Assembly: GCF_004360225.1 (NCBI RefSeq) | Contig: NZ_SNUA01000002.1 | Span: 372,001-436,000 of the forward strand | Source of the DNA: Alcanivorax sp. 24 | Lineage (GTDB): Bacteria; Pseudomonadota; Gammaproteobacteria; Pseudomonadales; Alcanivoracaceae | DNA length: 64,000 bases | Reading direction: 5' to 3' | Part shown: in pieces, positions 17,658-26,468 of the stretch | Position numbering within the stretch: the stretch's first letter is position 1 | How the letters are laid out: the number at the start of each line of letters is the position of its first letter | Notes under the pieces: generated by a model | What the model was told of the DNA's origin: nothing | The model's database searches: none | What the model saw: only the letters and a program-made list of their open reading frames with translations | Position numbers and translations under genes: made by a program

Positions 17658-19204
17658 AGCTGCCCCACGCTGACAGCGCCGATATCTGTCTGTTACTGGA
17701 GGGGACCTTTCCATTCGTCAGCGGCGGCGTTTCCAGTTGGGTCAACCAGATTATCCGCGGGTTTCCGGAGTACCGGTTTGCTTGTTGTTTTGTCGGCAGC
17801 CGGAGGGAAGATTACGGCGAAATGAAGTACGAACTTCCGGAAAATGTGGTGCATCTGGAAGTGCACTATCTCCATGACGCGCATCGTGAAGTCAAGAAGG
17901 CGCCGCTGCGTGGGAATCCGGAGATGTTCGAGAAGGTCGACCGTTTCCATCGGGCGGTACGCAGCCGGAGAGTAAGCCGAGACCGGAACCGTCTATTCTC
18001 CGAGCTGATTGCAGAGTTGGGGGATCATGGCGCGCTGTCGGAGCAAGCCTTCTTGCGGAGTGAAGCGAGTTGGAACCTGATCTCCGACAGTTACCGGCGT
18101 TATAGCAGGGACCCTTCTTTTGTTGATTACTTCTGGACAGTGCGAATCATGCATGCGCCGATCTGGACGTTGCAGCGCATCGCTGAAAACCTGATTCCAG
18201 CCGGTATGTATCACAGTATTTCCACTGGTTATGCGGGTTTCCTCGGCGCGATGCTCAAGCGCCGGACCGGTAAGCCATTGCTTTTGACCGAACATGGTAT
18301 TTATACAAAAGAGCGTAAGATCGATCTGTTCCAAAGTGAGTGGATCAGCGATAACCGTGGGTTGGCGGAGCGCAATAATGCGGAAATGGCCTATTTCCGC
18401 GAAAAATGGATTCACTTCTTCGAGGAACTGGGCAGGGAATGCTATCAGGCGGCGGATCAGATCGTCGCGCTCTATGAAGCCAACCGGCTGCGGCAGATTC
18501 AGGATGGCGCACCCGCGGAGCGCACCCGCAATATCCCCAATGGCATCAACCTGCCGGCCCTGCAGGCGATACGGGCGCGGCGCGGTGAAGCCATTCCAGC
18601 GGTGGCCTGCCTGATCGGCCGGGTGGTGCCGATCAAGGATGTGAAGACGTTCTTGCGTGCCATGCGTACCCTGGTGAACCGGCTACCCGCTGCGGAAGGC
18701 TGGATCGCCGGCCCTGAGGATGAAGACCCGGAGTACGCGGAAGAATGCCGGGCATTGATCCAGAGCTTGCAGTTGGAAAATCACGTTCATTTCCTCGGTT
18801 TCCAGAAAATTGCCGATTTGCTTCCGAAGGTCGGGGTGGTGGTACTCAGCTCCATCAGTGAGGCGCTGCCGCTGGTGTTACTGGAAGGGTTCGCCGCTGG
18901 TGTGCCGGCGGTATCCACGGACGTCGGTTCCTGTCGGCAGTTGGTTGAAGGTTTTGGCGAGGAGGATCGGGCGCTGGGTAAAGCCGGGGAAGTTGTCAGT
19001 ATCGCCAATCCGGAGGCATTGGGAAACGCCGTGGCTGACCTGCTGGGAGATCCGCGGCGCTGGCGGGCGGCTCAGCGGGCCGGTATCCGTAGAGTGGAGA
19101 GATTCTATACCCAAAACGTCATGTTTGATGCTTATCGACAGCTTTATGGTTCCTTGTTGAGCCCCACCGGAGGCATCCGGTCCGTGAACGGAGAGGATTG
19201 CTGA
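17654..19204 (+). CDS. pelF: Pel glycosyltransferase PelF
   Basis: A cytosolic GT4-family glycosyltransferase of 516 residues (507 in P. aeruginosa) that polymerises Pel from a UDP-amino sugar. The N-terminal Rossmann domain shows ICLLLEGTFPFVSGGVSSWV, the acceptor-side glycine loop. The C-terminal domain has CLIGRVVPIKDVKTF and the nucleotide-binding EX7E motif EALPLVLLE followed by GFAAGVPAVSTDVGS. Its ATG overlaps the pelE stop (ATGA) and its own stop overlaps the pelG start, so expression is tightly coupled. Confidence 0.95.
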   Translation: MKLPHADSADICLLLEGTFPFVSGGVSSWVNQIIRGFPEYRFACCFVGSRREDYGEMKYELPENVVHLEVHYLHDAHREVKKAPLRGNPEMFEKVDRFHRAVRSRRVSRDRNRLFSELIAELGDHGALSEQAFLRSEASWNLISDSYRRYSRDPSFVDYFWTVRIMHAPIWTLQRIAENLIPAGMYHSISTGYAGFLGAMLKRRTGKPLLLTEHGIYTKERKIDLFQSEWISDNRGLAERNNAEMAYFREKWIHFFEELGRECYQAADQIVALYEANRLRQIQDGAPAERTRNIPNGINLPALQAIRARRGEAIPAVACLIGRVVPIKDVKTFLRAMRTLVNRLPAAEGWIAGPEDEDPEYAEECRALIQSLQLENHVHFLGFQKIADLLPKVGVVVLSSISEALPLVLLEGFAAGVPAVSTDVGSCRQLVEGFGEEDRALGKAGEVVSIANPEALGNAVADLLGDPRRWRAAQRAGIRRVERFYTQNVMFDAYRQLYGSLLSPTGGIRSVNGEDC

Positions 19205-20574
19205 TGGCGGGGATCGGTTTCGAACTGCGCAAGCTGATGCGCCGGGATACTCTGCTGGGGATGTTGCGCGCCTATGCCTACGCCGGAGTGATCGGCTCGG
19301 GACCCTGGGTGCTGTCGATTCTTGGCATCTTGATCGTTGGTCTGATCAGCGTGTCGGTGGTGTCGCCGGCGACGGCAATCAGTGAGTTTCAGGTCACTGT
19401 TACCTACATTATCGCCTTCAGCCTGATTCTTACCGGTATCCTGCAACTGGCCTTTACCCGTTTCTGTGCTGATCGTATTTTCGAGCAGCGGGAATCCATG
19501 GTGCTTTCCAACTTCGGCGGGGTAACGCTGGTCGTCACAGCGGCAGCCGGAGTGTTGTCGATGCTGGTATCGGTGTTCCTGTTTCCTCAGCAAAGCGTGT
19601 TGTTCCGGATCGTCGCGGTGGCCAGCTTCGTAGTGGTCAGCAATATCTGGATCGCCACCATTTTTTTATCCGGTTTGAAGCAGTACCGATCGATCGTTTT
19701 GCTTTATGCATTGGGTTATGCATTGACCGTTGGAGCGGCATACCTGCTGCGTTTCATGGACCTGGAGGGGCTCATGTTGGGCTTCCTGGTTGGCCAGGTT
19801 TCGCTGCTTGGCGGTATGTTGGTGTTGATCGTGCGTGGCTATCCCACCAGCCGTTCGGTGGCGTTTGACCTGTTTGACCGGCGCTGGCTGTATCCGAGTC
19901 TGATGCTGGTGGGACTGTTCTTCAACGCGGGAGTGTGGGCTGACAAGATTATTTTCTGGGTGGCGCCATCCACCGGCGGTAATGTGATCGGACCGTTGCG
20001 GGCCTCGCTCATTTACGATATCCCGGTTTTCCTCGCCTATTTGTCTCTGATCCCTGGCATGGCGGTGTTCCTGGTGCGTATGGAGACTGACTTCGTGGAG
20101 TACTACACCAATTTCTACGATGCGGTGCGTGAAGGGGGATCACTGTCCTATATCGAAGACATGCGTAACCAAATGGTGGCGACGATTCGTCTCGGTGTGT
20201 TCCAGATCATCAAGATACAGGCGATCGCGGCCCTGTTGATCATGGTGGCGGCGCCGGACATCTTTGTCGCGCTGGGTATCTCCGAGCTTTACTTACCGTT
20301 ACTGCGGGTGCAGTTGGTGGCGGCGGGGCTTCAGGTGGTGTTCCTGGCCATCATCAATGTGTTCTGCTATCTGGACCAGCGCCGGGTGCTGGTGTGGCTG
20401 ACGGGCACGTTCCTGGTGCTGAATGTGGTATTCACTCTGATCAGTCTGAAGCTGGGGCCGGCCTTTTTTGGGTATGGTTTCCTGCTGGCACTGGGGGTAT
20501 GTGTGGTGGCGGGATTGTGGCTGGTGAACCGCAGCATGGGCCGGCTGGAATACCAGACATTTATGCTGCACTAA
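19204..20574 (+). CDS. pelG: Pel membrane transporter/flippase-like protein PelG
   Basis: A 456-residue polytopic inner-membrane protein of the polysaccharide-transporter superfamily with about 12 predicted helices. It starts MAGIGFELRKLMRRDTLLG. GGAG at 19190-19193 supports ATG 19204 over the frame-open TTG at 19198. It moves the growing Pel chain across the inner membrane with PelD/PelE/PelF. It is the last gene of the operon and is followed by a hairpin. Confidence 0.93.
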   Translation: MAGIGFELRKLMRRDTLLGMLRAYAYAGVIGSGPWVLSILGILIVGLISVSVVSPATAISEFQVTVTYIIAFSLILTGILQLAFTRFCADRIFEQRESMVLSNFGGVTLVVTAAAGVLSMLVSVFLFPQQSVLFRIVAVASFVVVSNIWIATIFLSGLKQYRSIVLLYALGYALTVGAAYLLRFMDLEGLMLGFLVGQVSLLGGMLVLIVRGYPTSRSVAFDLFDRRWLYPSLMLVGLFFNAGVWADKIIFWVAPSTGGNVIGPLRASLIYDIPVFLAYLSLIPGMAVFLVRMETDFVEYYTNFYDAVREGGSLSYIEDMRNQMVATIRLGVFQIIKIQAIAALLIMVAAPDIFVALGISELYLPLLRVQLVAAGLQVVFLAIINVFCYLDQRRVLVWLTGTFLVLNVVFTLISLKLGPAFFGYGFLLALGVCVVAGLWLVNRSMGRLEYQTFMLH

Positions 20575-20601
20575 AAAAAAACGGCGCCCATGGGGCGCCG
20601 T
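20573..20601 (+). terminator. pel operon terminator
   Basis: An A-run (20573-20580) leads into a perfect ACGGCGCCC/GGGCGCCGT stem at 20581-20601. The A-run becomes a T-run on the minus strand, so the hairpin is potentially bidirectional; on the plus strand the T-tract is weak. The following ~225 bases to the next gene hold no recognised gene. Confidence 0.6.
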
Positions 20602-20828
20602 GAATCGTTTGGCTCGGGAGAGCTATCACGGAGTACAACTCCGATGTCAACAGATGGGACCTCGTTGACGGCTTTGAGTATGGCGCGGCTGAAATGCAAA
20701 AACATTTGCTTTATCGCCCGGGATTTCGGCTTGAGTGGTCAATTCTTGTGCACAGACGACAGCGTGGGGCCGGGTTTGGAAATATGCTAATTTAGCGTCA
20801 TTACACCATCCAATAAGGTAGGCAAGGA

Positions 20829-23800
20829 ATGCAAAGCTCCGTTTTACGCCTGATTGGCGTGTCTCTGCTCCTGTTCGGTTTATGGGCTTGTGACACTTCC
20901 GACGACCCGGCGCCCGGCGCCAAGGATAACAGTGAGCAGGCCGAGCCCGTGGCCGCCGCCGACAGCGAGCCCGATCCCCGTTGGCGTACTCACCTGGACA
21001 GTTGGCCACGGGGCGAAACCGGTGCCCGTTCCCCCCTGGTATTCCGTTTCACCCATCCGGTGGTGGAGCAAAGCGAGCTCAATAAGCCGCGGACCGATGC
21101 GGTGAAATTGCGTCCGGAGCGGTCCTTCACGGCGGTATTCACCGCTCGGGACCGGCTTGAAGTGCGGCCCCTGGAACCCATGCGCAGTGATCAGAGTTTC
21201 ACTGTCACGTTGTTCCCTCAAGGGCTTTCCGGCATTGATGACAGCCTGCCTCCGCTGGAGACCACGCTGACCGTACTGCGCCAGCAACTGACCATCCGGG
21301 TCGAGGCGCTGGCGCCGGCGGAGGGCGCCGACACCATGGTTCTGAGGGGGCGCATCGACACCCTGGACCTGGTGGATAACCAGGCGCTGGAGTCCGTGCT
21401 CTCCGCCCGCCAGGGCGAAACGTCACTGCCGGTGGTGTGGGAACACCCGTCCGGCAGTCTGACTCATCGCTTTGAGGTAACCGGGGTCCGCCGTGACGTC
21501 GGAGAGGAGGTCCGGCTGGCCTGGGACGGCGAACCGGTGGGTGAATCGGGATCGGGCGAGCGTAGCTACACGGTGCCTCAGCCCGGACAGTTCGCGATTA
21601 CCTCGGTCCGTTCCGAGAGCTTCCCCGACCGCCATGTGGTGGTGCAGTTTTCCGAGGCCCTGCAGGCCGGGCAGGATCTCCTGGGGATGGTGGCCCTGGG
21701 CGGCAAGGGCGCCCGGGTGCAGATCGACGGTTCCCGGTTGCTGGTGTACCCCAGCGACGAGGTGGACCAGGAGGCGGTATTGCAGATCGCGCCGGGCGTG
21801 GTCAGCGCCGCCCGCCACACCCTGGAGACGGGGTATAAGCAATCCCTGGTATTGAGCATGTCCAAGCCCGCCGTGCGGTTCGTCGGCGAGGGCGCCATCC
21901 TGCCACGGGGCGAGGTGCTCAGCGTGCCGTTCGAGGCCGCAGCGGCCGGCGCCATCCAGGTGCAGGCGTTCGAGGTGTTCGAGAACAACATTACGTCCTA
22001 TCTGCAATCCCGTGATCTGGACAACCCGCACCCGGATACCCGCTCCGGTCGTTATCTCTGGCAGAAGACCCTGGAGTTGCCGCCGTCCGAGGAACGGGAC
22101 TGGCAACGTTACCGGCTCGACTTGACCGAGCTGATGGCCAAACACCCCAATGGCCTGGTCCTGCTCACCCTCAAAGTGGACCCGCGGAGCATCCGCTACC
22201 AATGCGGCGATGGCGGTCCGCGGCGTGAGAACGAACTGCCGGACAACTACGAAGGGCCGGGACAGGACGACGAAGTAGGGCGGTATTACCACGATGCCGG
22301 TTATCTGCGCTGGGATGAACGTGACAACCCCTGCAGTGACAGCTACTACGCCTACAACGATCAGGCCGAGACCTCCCGGGCTTTCATCGCCTCCAATTTG
22401 GGGCTGCTGGCCAAGCAGGGGGAAGACGACCATATGCTGGTGGTCACCACCGCCCTGGACAGCAACACCCCCTTGGCGGGAACCCGGGTTACCGCCTACA
22501 ACTATCAACACCAGTCCCTGGGCAGTGCCAGCAGTGGTGACAACGGCATCGCCGAATTGAAGCTGTCCGGCACGCCTTTCTATCTGGTGGCGAAAAACGG
22601 CAAGGAAAAAGGCTATCTCAAGGTGGCCCGCAATCGGGCCTTGCCTTCCAACCAGTTCGACACCGGCGGTGAGCGGGTGCTCGATGGTCTCAAAGGCTTC
22701 TTTTATGGCGAACGGGATGTCTGGCGGCCCGGCGATGACGTTCATCTGACGTTCGTGTTGGACGATCCGCGGCAGCGCATGCCGGCGGACCACCCGGTCA
22801 CGGTGGACTGGTTTGATCCGCGCGGCAACAAAGTTGCCAGCTACACCAACAACGAGCCCGTGAACGGGTTCTACACCTTTACCCTGAAAACCGAGGAAAG
22901 TGCTCCCACCGGTAACTGGCGGGCGGTGGCGCGCCTGGGTGAGCGGGACTTCGATACCCGGTTGCGGGTGGAGGCGATCAAACCCAACCGGTTGCGTATC
23001 GAGTTGACCGCGCCCGGGCAGGTTTTCGCCGGTCAGAGCACACCGCTGGCGCTGCACGGACAATGGCTCAACGGCGCCCGCGCCAGCGCCCTCAAGGCCG
23101 ATGTGAAGGTGCGCCTGCTCAACGGCGCCGACCCGTTCCCGGGGTACGCCGGCTACACCTTCAAGGATCCGTCACGCACGCTGCAGGCGGAGCCGTTCAC
23201 CGCCTTTGAGGGCCGCCTGGACGATGCCGGCGACGCCACTGTCAATCTGGCGGTGCCGGCGGTGACGCCGCCGGGCATGGCGTCAGCGCTGGTGACCACG
23301 CGTATTTTCGAGAATGGCGGCGACTACAGTACCCAGGTACAGCGGGTGCCGGTGGCACCGTACCGGCATTGGGTCGGGTTGCGGGTTCCGGATGGCGACG
23401 GCTGGGGCGGAGCCCTGGGACGTGATCAAAACCACAGCCTGGACCTGCTTACCCTGGATCAGGAAGGGAAGCCGGAATCCCGTTCCGTCACCCTCAGCGT
23501 TTATCGTATCGATTGGCGCTGGTGGTGGGACCGGGGCGCCAACGATCTCGCCAATTTCATCAGTAATCCACACACTCGCAAGGTGAAGTCCTCCCAGCTC
23601 ACCACCAATGACAAGGGGCGGGTCCAGTGGCGGTTGAACGGCCCGGACTACGATTGGGGGCGCTACCTGGTGCGGGTATGTGACGATAAGGGCGGTCATT
23701 GCGCGGCCCGGACCGTCTATCTGGGCTGGAGCGGTCAGCGCGGCGGCGGTGGCGATGCCGCCTCCCGGCTGGCGTTGTCCACTGACAAGGAGCATTACCA

Positions 23801-26399
23801 GGTGGGCGAGATGGCCCGGGTGAAAGTGCCGGTGTCCGGCGCCGGCCGCTTGCTGGTCAGTCTGGAAAGCGGGTCGCGGGTTCTGCGTCATTACTGGGTG
23901 AAACCCGGGGATCAGGAGAATTTCACCCTGGAGATTCCGGTGACCGCGGATATGACGCCCAATGTTTATGTACACGCCACTCTGCTGCAAGCGCACAAGG
24001 ACCGGGACAATGACCGTCCAATCCGTCTCTATGGCATCGTGCCGTTATTGGTGGAGGACCCGGCCACCCGCCTCGAGCCGGAGATCCAGGCTCCCGAGGA
24101 AGTGCGTCCGGAAAGCGAACTGACGGTGACCGTGTCCGAGAAGCAGGGCAGGGCGATGACCTATACCCTGGCGGTGGTGGACGAAGGTCTGCTCGGCCTG
24201 ACCAATTTCCAGACGCCGAATCCCCATGAGGCCTTTTACCGACGGGAAGCACTGGGCGTGCTCACCTGGGACCTGTTCGATCAGGTGGTGGGTGCCTACG
24301 GTGGGGAGCTGGAGCGGATGCTGGCGGTGGGTGGCTCGGAGGGCCTGATGGACGGCTCCGAGGCTCAGCGCCGCCGGTTCCCGCCGGTGGTGTACTTCGC
24401 CGGGCCGTTCGAACTGAAAGCCAAGTCGGAGCAGGAACACAGGGTTCAACTGCCGGCCTATATGGGCGAGGTACGGGTAATGGTGGTGGCGGGCCAACGC
24501 GACGGCCAGCTGCGCGCCTATGGCAACGCCGACAGCCCGGTCACCGTGACCCAGCCGTTGACGCTGTTGTCCACGCTGCCACGGGTGCTGGGGCCGGGAG
24601 AATCCCTGCAGGTGCCGGTGAATGTGTTCGCCACCGATGACACCATTACCGATGTGGATCTGAACCTGCGGGCCGAGCCGCCACTGAAAGTGATACGCGA
24701 CACCGCCAGGCTGACCTTCAAGGAACCCGGGGACAAGATTGCCACGCTGTCATTGGAAGCCGGTGACCAGGTGGGGGTCGCCCGGGTCACGGTGTCGGCC
24801 AAGGCGGGTAAGGAGCAGGCCGGGGAGCAGGTGAACCTGCCGATCCGGACCGCCAACCCGCCCACCAGCCGGGAACAGCGCAAGGTGTTGGAACCCGGAG
24901 ACAACTGGGCTTTGGACTGGCGCCCCCATGGTCTGCCCGGCACCAATCAAAGCGCCCTGACGGTCAGCAGTCTGCCCGCCATGGGATTGGAGCGGCGGCT
25001 GGAATACCTGATTCGCTATCCTCACGGCTGCGTCGAGCAAACCACTTCCACGGTGTTGCCGCAACTGTACCTGCATCAATTGGTTGGCCTCAGTGACGCC
25101 GAGAAACAGGAAGTGCAGAACAACATCGCCGGCGCCATTGACCGGCTGCGCCGCTTCCAACTGAACGACGGCGCCTTCAGTTACTGGCCTGGCAGCGGCC
25201 AGGCCAGCGATTGGGGCACCTCCTACGCCGGTCACTTCCTGGTGGAAGCGCGCCGTCTCGGCTACGCGGTACCGGCGCGGATGATCGACGGCTGGCTGAG
25301 CTATCAGCGCCGGCTGGCCAGCGACCCCGGTCAGTACGCCTGGCAATGGGCCAGCCAGGCCTACCGGCTCTACACCCTGGCTCTGGCCGGGGAACCGGAA
25401 GTCGGTGCCATGAACCGTCTGCGCGGTGCGCTGGCGGTCAGTGACAGCCGCAACCAGCATGGCCGTTACACGGCACGCTGGTTGTTGGCGGCGGCGTATC
25501 AGCAAATGGGACTGACCGACGTGGCTGGTGAATTGATCGCCGTCGATGGTGACGTCGGTGACTACGATGAGCCCGGCCCCACCTTTGGCTCCGCCCTGCG
25601 TGACCGTGCCATCAGCATGATGGTTCTGGAAGCCCGCGGAGATCAGGCCCGGGCCTGGGATGAAGCCCGCGTCGTGGCGGATGACCTGGCCTCCGACCGC
25701 TGGTACTCCACCCAGAGCCTGGCCTGGTCGCTGATGGCGATGGCGCGTTTTGCCGGTAACGACAGCGCCGAGGACGGTTATGATTTGGCCTGGCGGCGGG
25801 GTGAAGGCGATTGGCAGGAAACCCACGCCACCAACCCGGTGTTCCAGCAGCCATTGGCGATTGATCAGGATGGCGAGTCCATCGTGGTCCGCAACGACAG
25901 CGACCGTCGCTTGTTCGCCACCATGACCACCGTGGGCACCCCGGCTCCGGGGCAGGAAAAAGCGGTGTCCGAGGGACTCGACCTGTCGGTGGCCTTCCTG
26001 TCGATGGATGGCTCGCCGCTGGATCCGGCACAACTGACCCAGGGCACTGATTTCCGCGCCCGGGTGAAGGTGACCAACCGCACCAACCGCCACCTGGAAA
26101 ATCTGGCGCTGACGCAGATCGTGCCGTCCGGTTGGCAGATTGCCTCGCGGTTGTCATCCGCCGGCGTGGACGACGCCGAGGACGAGGAGGACGCGCCCTT
26201 GGATTATCAGGACGTGCGCGACGACCGGGTGTTGAGCTATTTCTCCCTGAAACCCGGCGCCACGCGAACCGTGAATGTGGAACTGAACGCCTCGTTCGCC
26301 GGCCGCTTCTACCTGCCGGGCTGGCAGGTGGAAGCCATGTATCAGGGCTTTATTCAGTCCCGTGAACGTGGCCAATGGGTGGAAGTGGTGGCCGAATAG
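20829..26399 (+). CDS. bacterial alpha-2-macroglobulin lipoprotein (YfhM-like)
   Basis: A 1856-residue periplasmic lipoprotein that traps host or competitor proteases. The signal VSLLLFGLWAC ends in a lipobox with the acylated Cys. The macroglobulin and bait regions occupy the first ~1300 residues (WRPGDDVHLTFVLDD; ADMTPNVYVHATLL). The thioester motif is intact as C1401-V-E-Q1404 in YPHGCVEQTTS, followed by the alpha-alpha thioester domain (LNDGAFSYWPGSGQASDWGT). Length matches the enterobacterial YfhM class (about 1650-1900). It precedes pbpC, the usual partner, which repairs peptidoglycan when proteases breach the wall. Codon use matches the neighbours, so no recent transfer is suggested. 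Confidence 0.93.
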   Translation: MQSSVLRLIGVSLLLFGLWACDTSDDPAPGAKDNSEQAEPVAAADSEPDPRWRTHLDSWPRGETGARSPLVFRFTHPVVEQSELNKPRTDAVKLRPERSFTAVFTARDRLEVRPLEPMRSDQSFTVTLFPQGLSGIDDSLPPLETTLTVLRQQLTIRVEALAPAEGADTMVLRGRIDTLDLVDNQALESVLSARQGETSLPVVWEHPSGSLTHRFEVTGVRRDVGEEVRLAWDGEPVGESGSGERSYTVPQPGQFAITSVRSESFPDRHVVVQFSEALQAGQDLLGMVALGGKGARVQIDGSRLLVYPSDEVDQEAVLQIAPGVVSAARHTLETGYKQSLVLSMSKPAVRFVGEGAILPRGEVLSVPFEAAAAGAIQVQAFEVFENNITSYLQSRDLDNPHPDTRSGRYLWQKTLELPPSEERDWQRYRLDLTELMAKHPNGLVLLTLKVDPRSIRYQCGDGGPRRENELPDNYEGPGQDDEVGRYYHDAGYLRWDERDNPCSDSYYAYNDQAETSRAFIASNLGLLAKQGEDDHMLVVTTALDSNTPLAGTRVTAYNYQHQSLGSASSGDNGIAELKLSGTPFYLVAKNGKEKGYLKVARNRALPSNQFDTGGERVLDGLKGFFYGERDVWRPGDDVHLTFVLDDPRQRMPADHPVTVDWFDPRGNKVASYTNNEPVNGFYTFTLKTEESAPTGNWRAVARLGERDFDTRLRVEAIKPNRLRIELTAPGQVFAGQSTPLALHGQWLNGARASALKADVKVRLLNGADPFPGYAGYTFKDPSRTLQAEPFTAFEGRLDDAGDATVNLAVPAVTPPGMASALVTTRIFENGGDYSTQVQRVPVAPYRHWVGLRVPDGDGWGGALGRDQNHSLDLLTLDQEGKPESRSVTLSVYRIDWRWWWDRGANDLANFISNPHTRKVKSSQLTTNDKGRVQWRLNGPDYDWGRYLVRVCDDKGGHCAARTVYLGWSGQRGGGGDAASRLALSTDKEHYQVGEMARVKVPVSGAGRLLVSLESGSRVLRHYWVKPGDQENFTLEIPVTADMTPNVYVHATLLQAHKDRDNDRPIRLYGIVPLLVEDPATRLEPEIQAPEEVRPESELTVTVSEKQGRAMTYTLAVVDEGLLGLTNFQTPNPHEAFYRREALGVLTWDLFDQVVGAYGGELERMLAVGGSEGLMDGSEAQRRRFPPVVYFAGPFELKAKSEQEHRVQLPAYMGEVRVMVVAGQRDGQLRAYGNADSPVTVTQPLTLLSTLPRVLGPGESLQVPVNVFATDDTITDVDLNLRAEPPLKVIRDTARLTFKEPGDKIATLSLEAGDQVGVARVTVSAKAGKEQAGEQVNLPIRTANPPTSREQRKVLEPGDNWALDWRPHGLPGTNQSALTVSSLPAMGLERRLEYLIRYPHGCVEQTTSTVLPQLYLHQLVGLSDAEKQEVQNNIAGAIDRLRRFQLNDGAFSYWPGSGQASDWGTSYAGHFLVEARRLGYAVPARMIDGWLSYQRRLASDPGQYAWQWASQAYRLYTLALAGEPEVGAMNRLRGALAVSDSRNQHGRYTARWLLAAAYQQMGLTDVAGELIAVDGDVGDYDEPGPTFGSALRDRAISMMVLEARGDQARAWDEARVVADDLASDRWYSTQSLAWSLMAMARFAGNDSAEDGYDLAWRRGEGDWQETHATNPVFQQPLAIDQDGESIVVRNDSDRRLFATMTTVGTPAPGQEKAVSEGLDLSVAFLSMDGSPLDPAQLTQGTDFRARVKVTNRTNRHLENLALTQIVPSGWQIASRLSSAGVDDAEDEEDAPLDYQDVRDDRVLSYFSLKPGATRTVNVELNASFAGRFYLPGWQVEAMYQGFIQSRERGQWVEVVAE

Positions 26400-26406
26400 C
26401 CCCCGC

Positions 26407-26436
26407 GAGCCGGGCCACGGACGGCCCGGCTCTTTT
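26407..26436 (+). terminator. Rho-independent terminator between the alpha-2-macroglobulin gene and pbpC
   Basis: GAGCCGGGCC (26407-26416), loop ACGGAC, then GGCCCGGCTC (26423-26432) and TTTT. It is a perfect 10-bp GC-rich stem with a short T-run. pbpC starts only 33 bases later, so it likely reduces rather than abolishes readthrough. Confidence 0.75.
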
Positions 26437-26468
26437 GCCTGACACTGCCGGAACATGCCTGGAATGCG

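Noticed and set aside
21423-23063. Long antisense frame (546 residues) opposite the alpha-2-macroglobulin gene
   Set aside because: The forward gene shows clear motifs and a lipobox. GC-rich codon use makes long stop-free antisense frames common, and this one has no recognisable motif.
24750-26093. Antisense frame of 447 residues in the thioester end of the alpha-2-macroglobulin gene
   Set aside because: It lies wholly inside a well-supported gene and lacks start signals or domains.
26400-26468. A small ORF in the gap before pbpC
   Set aside because: The gap is occupied by a clear terminator hairpin with a T-run and no ribosome site for a separate gene.
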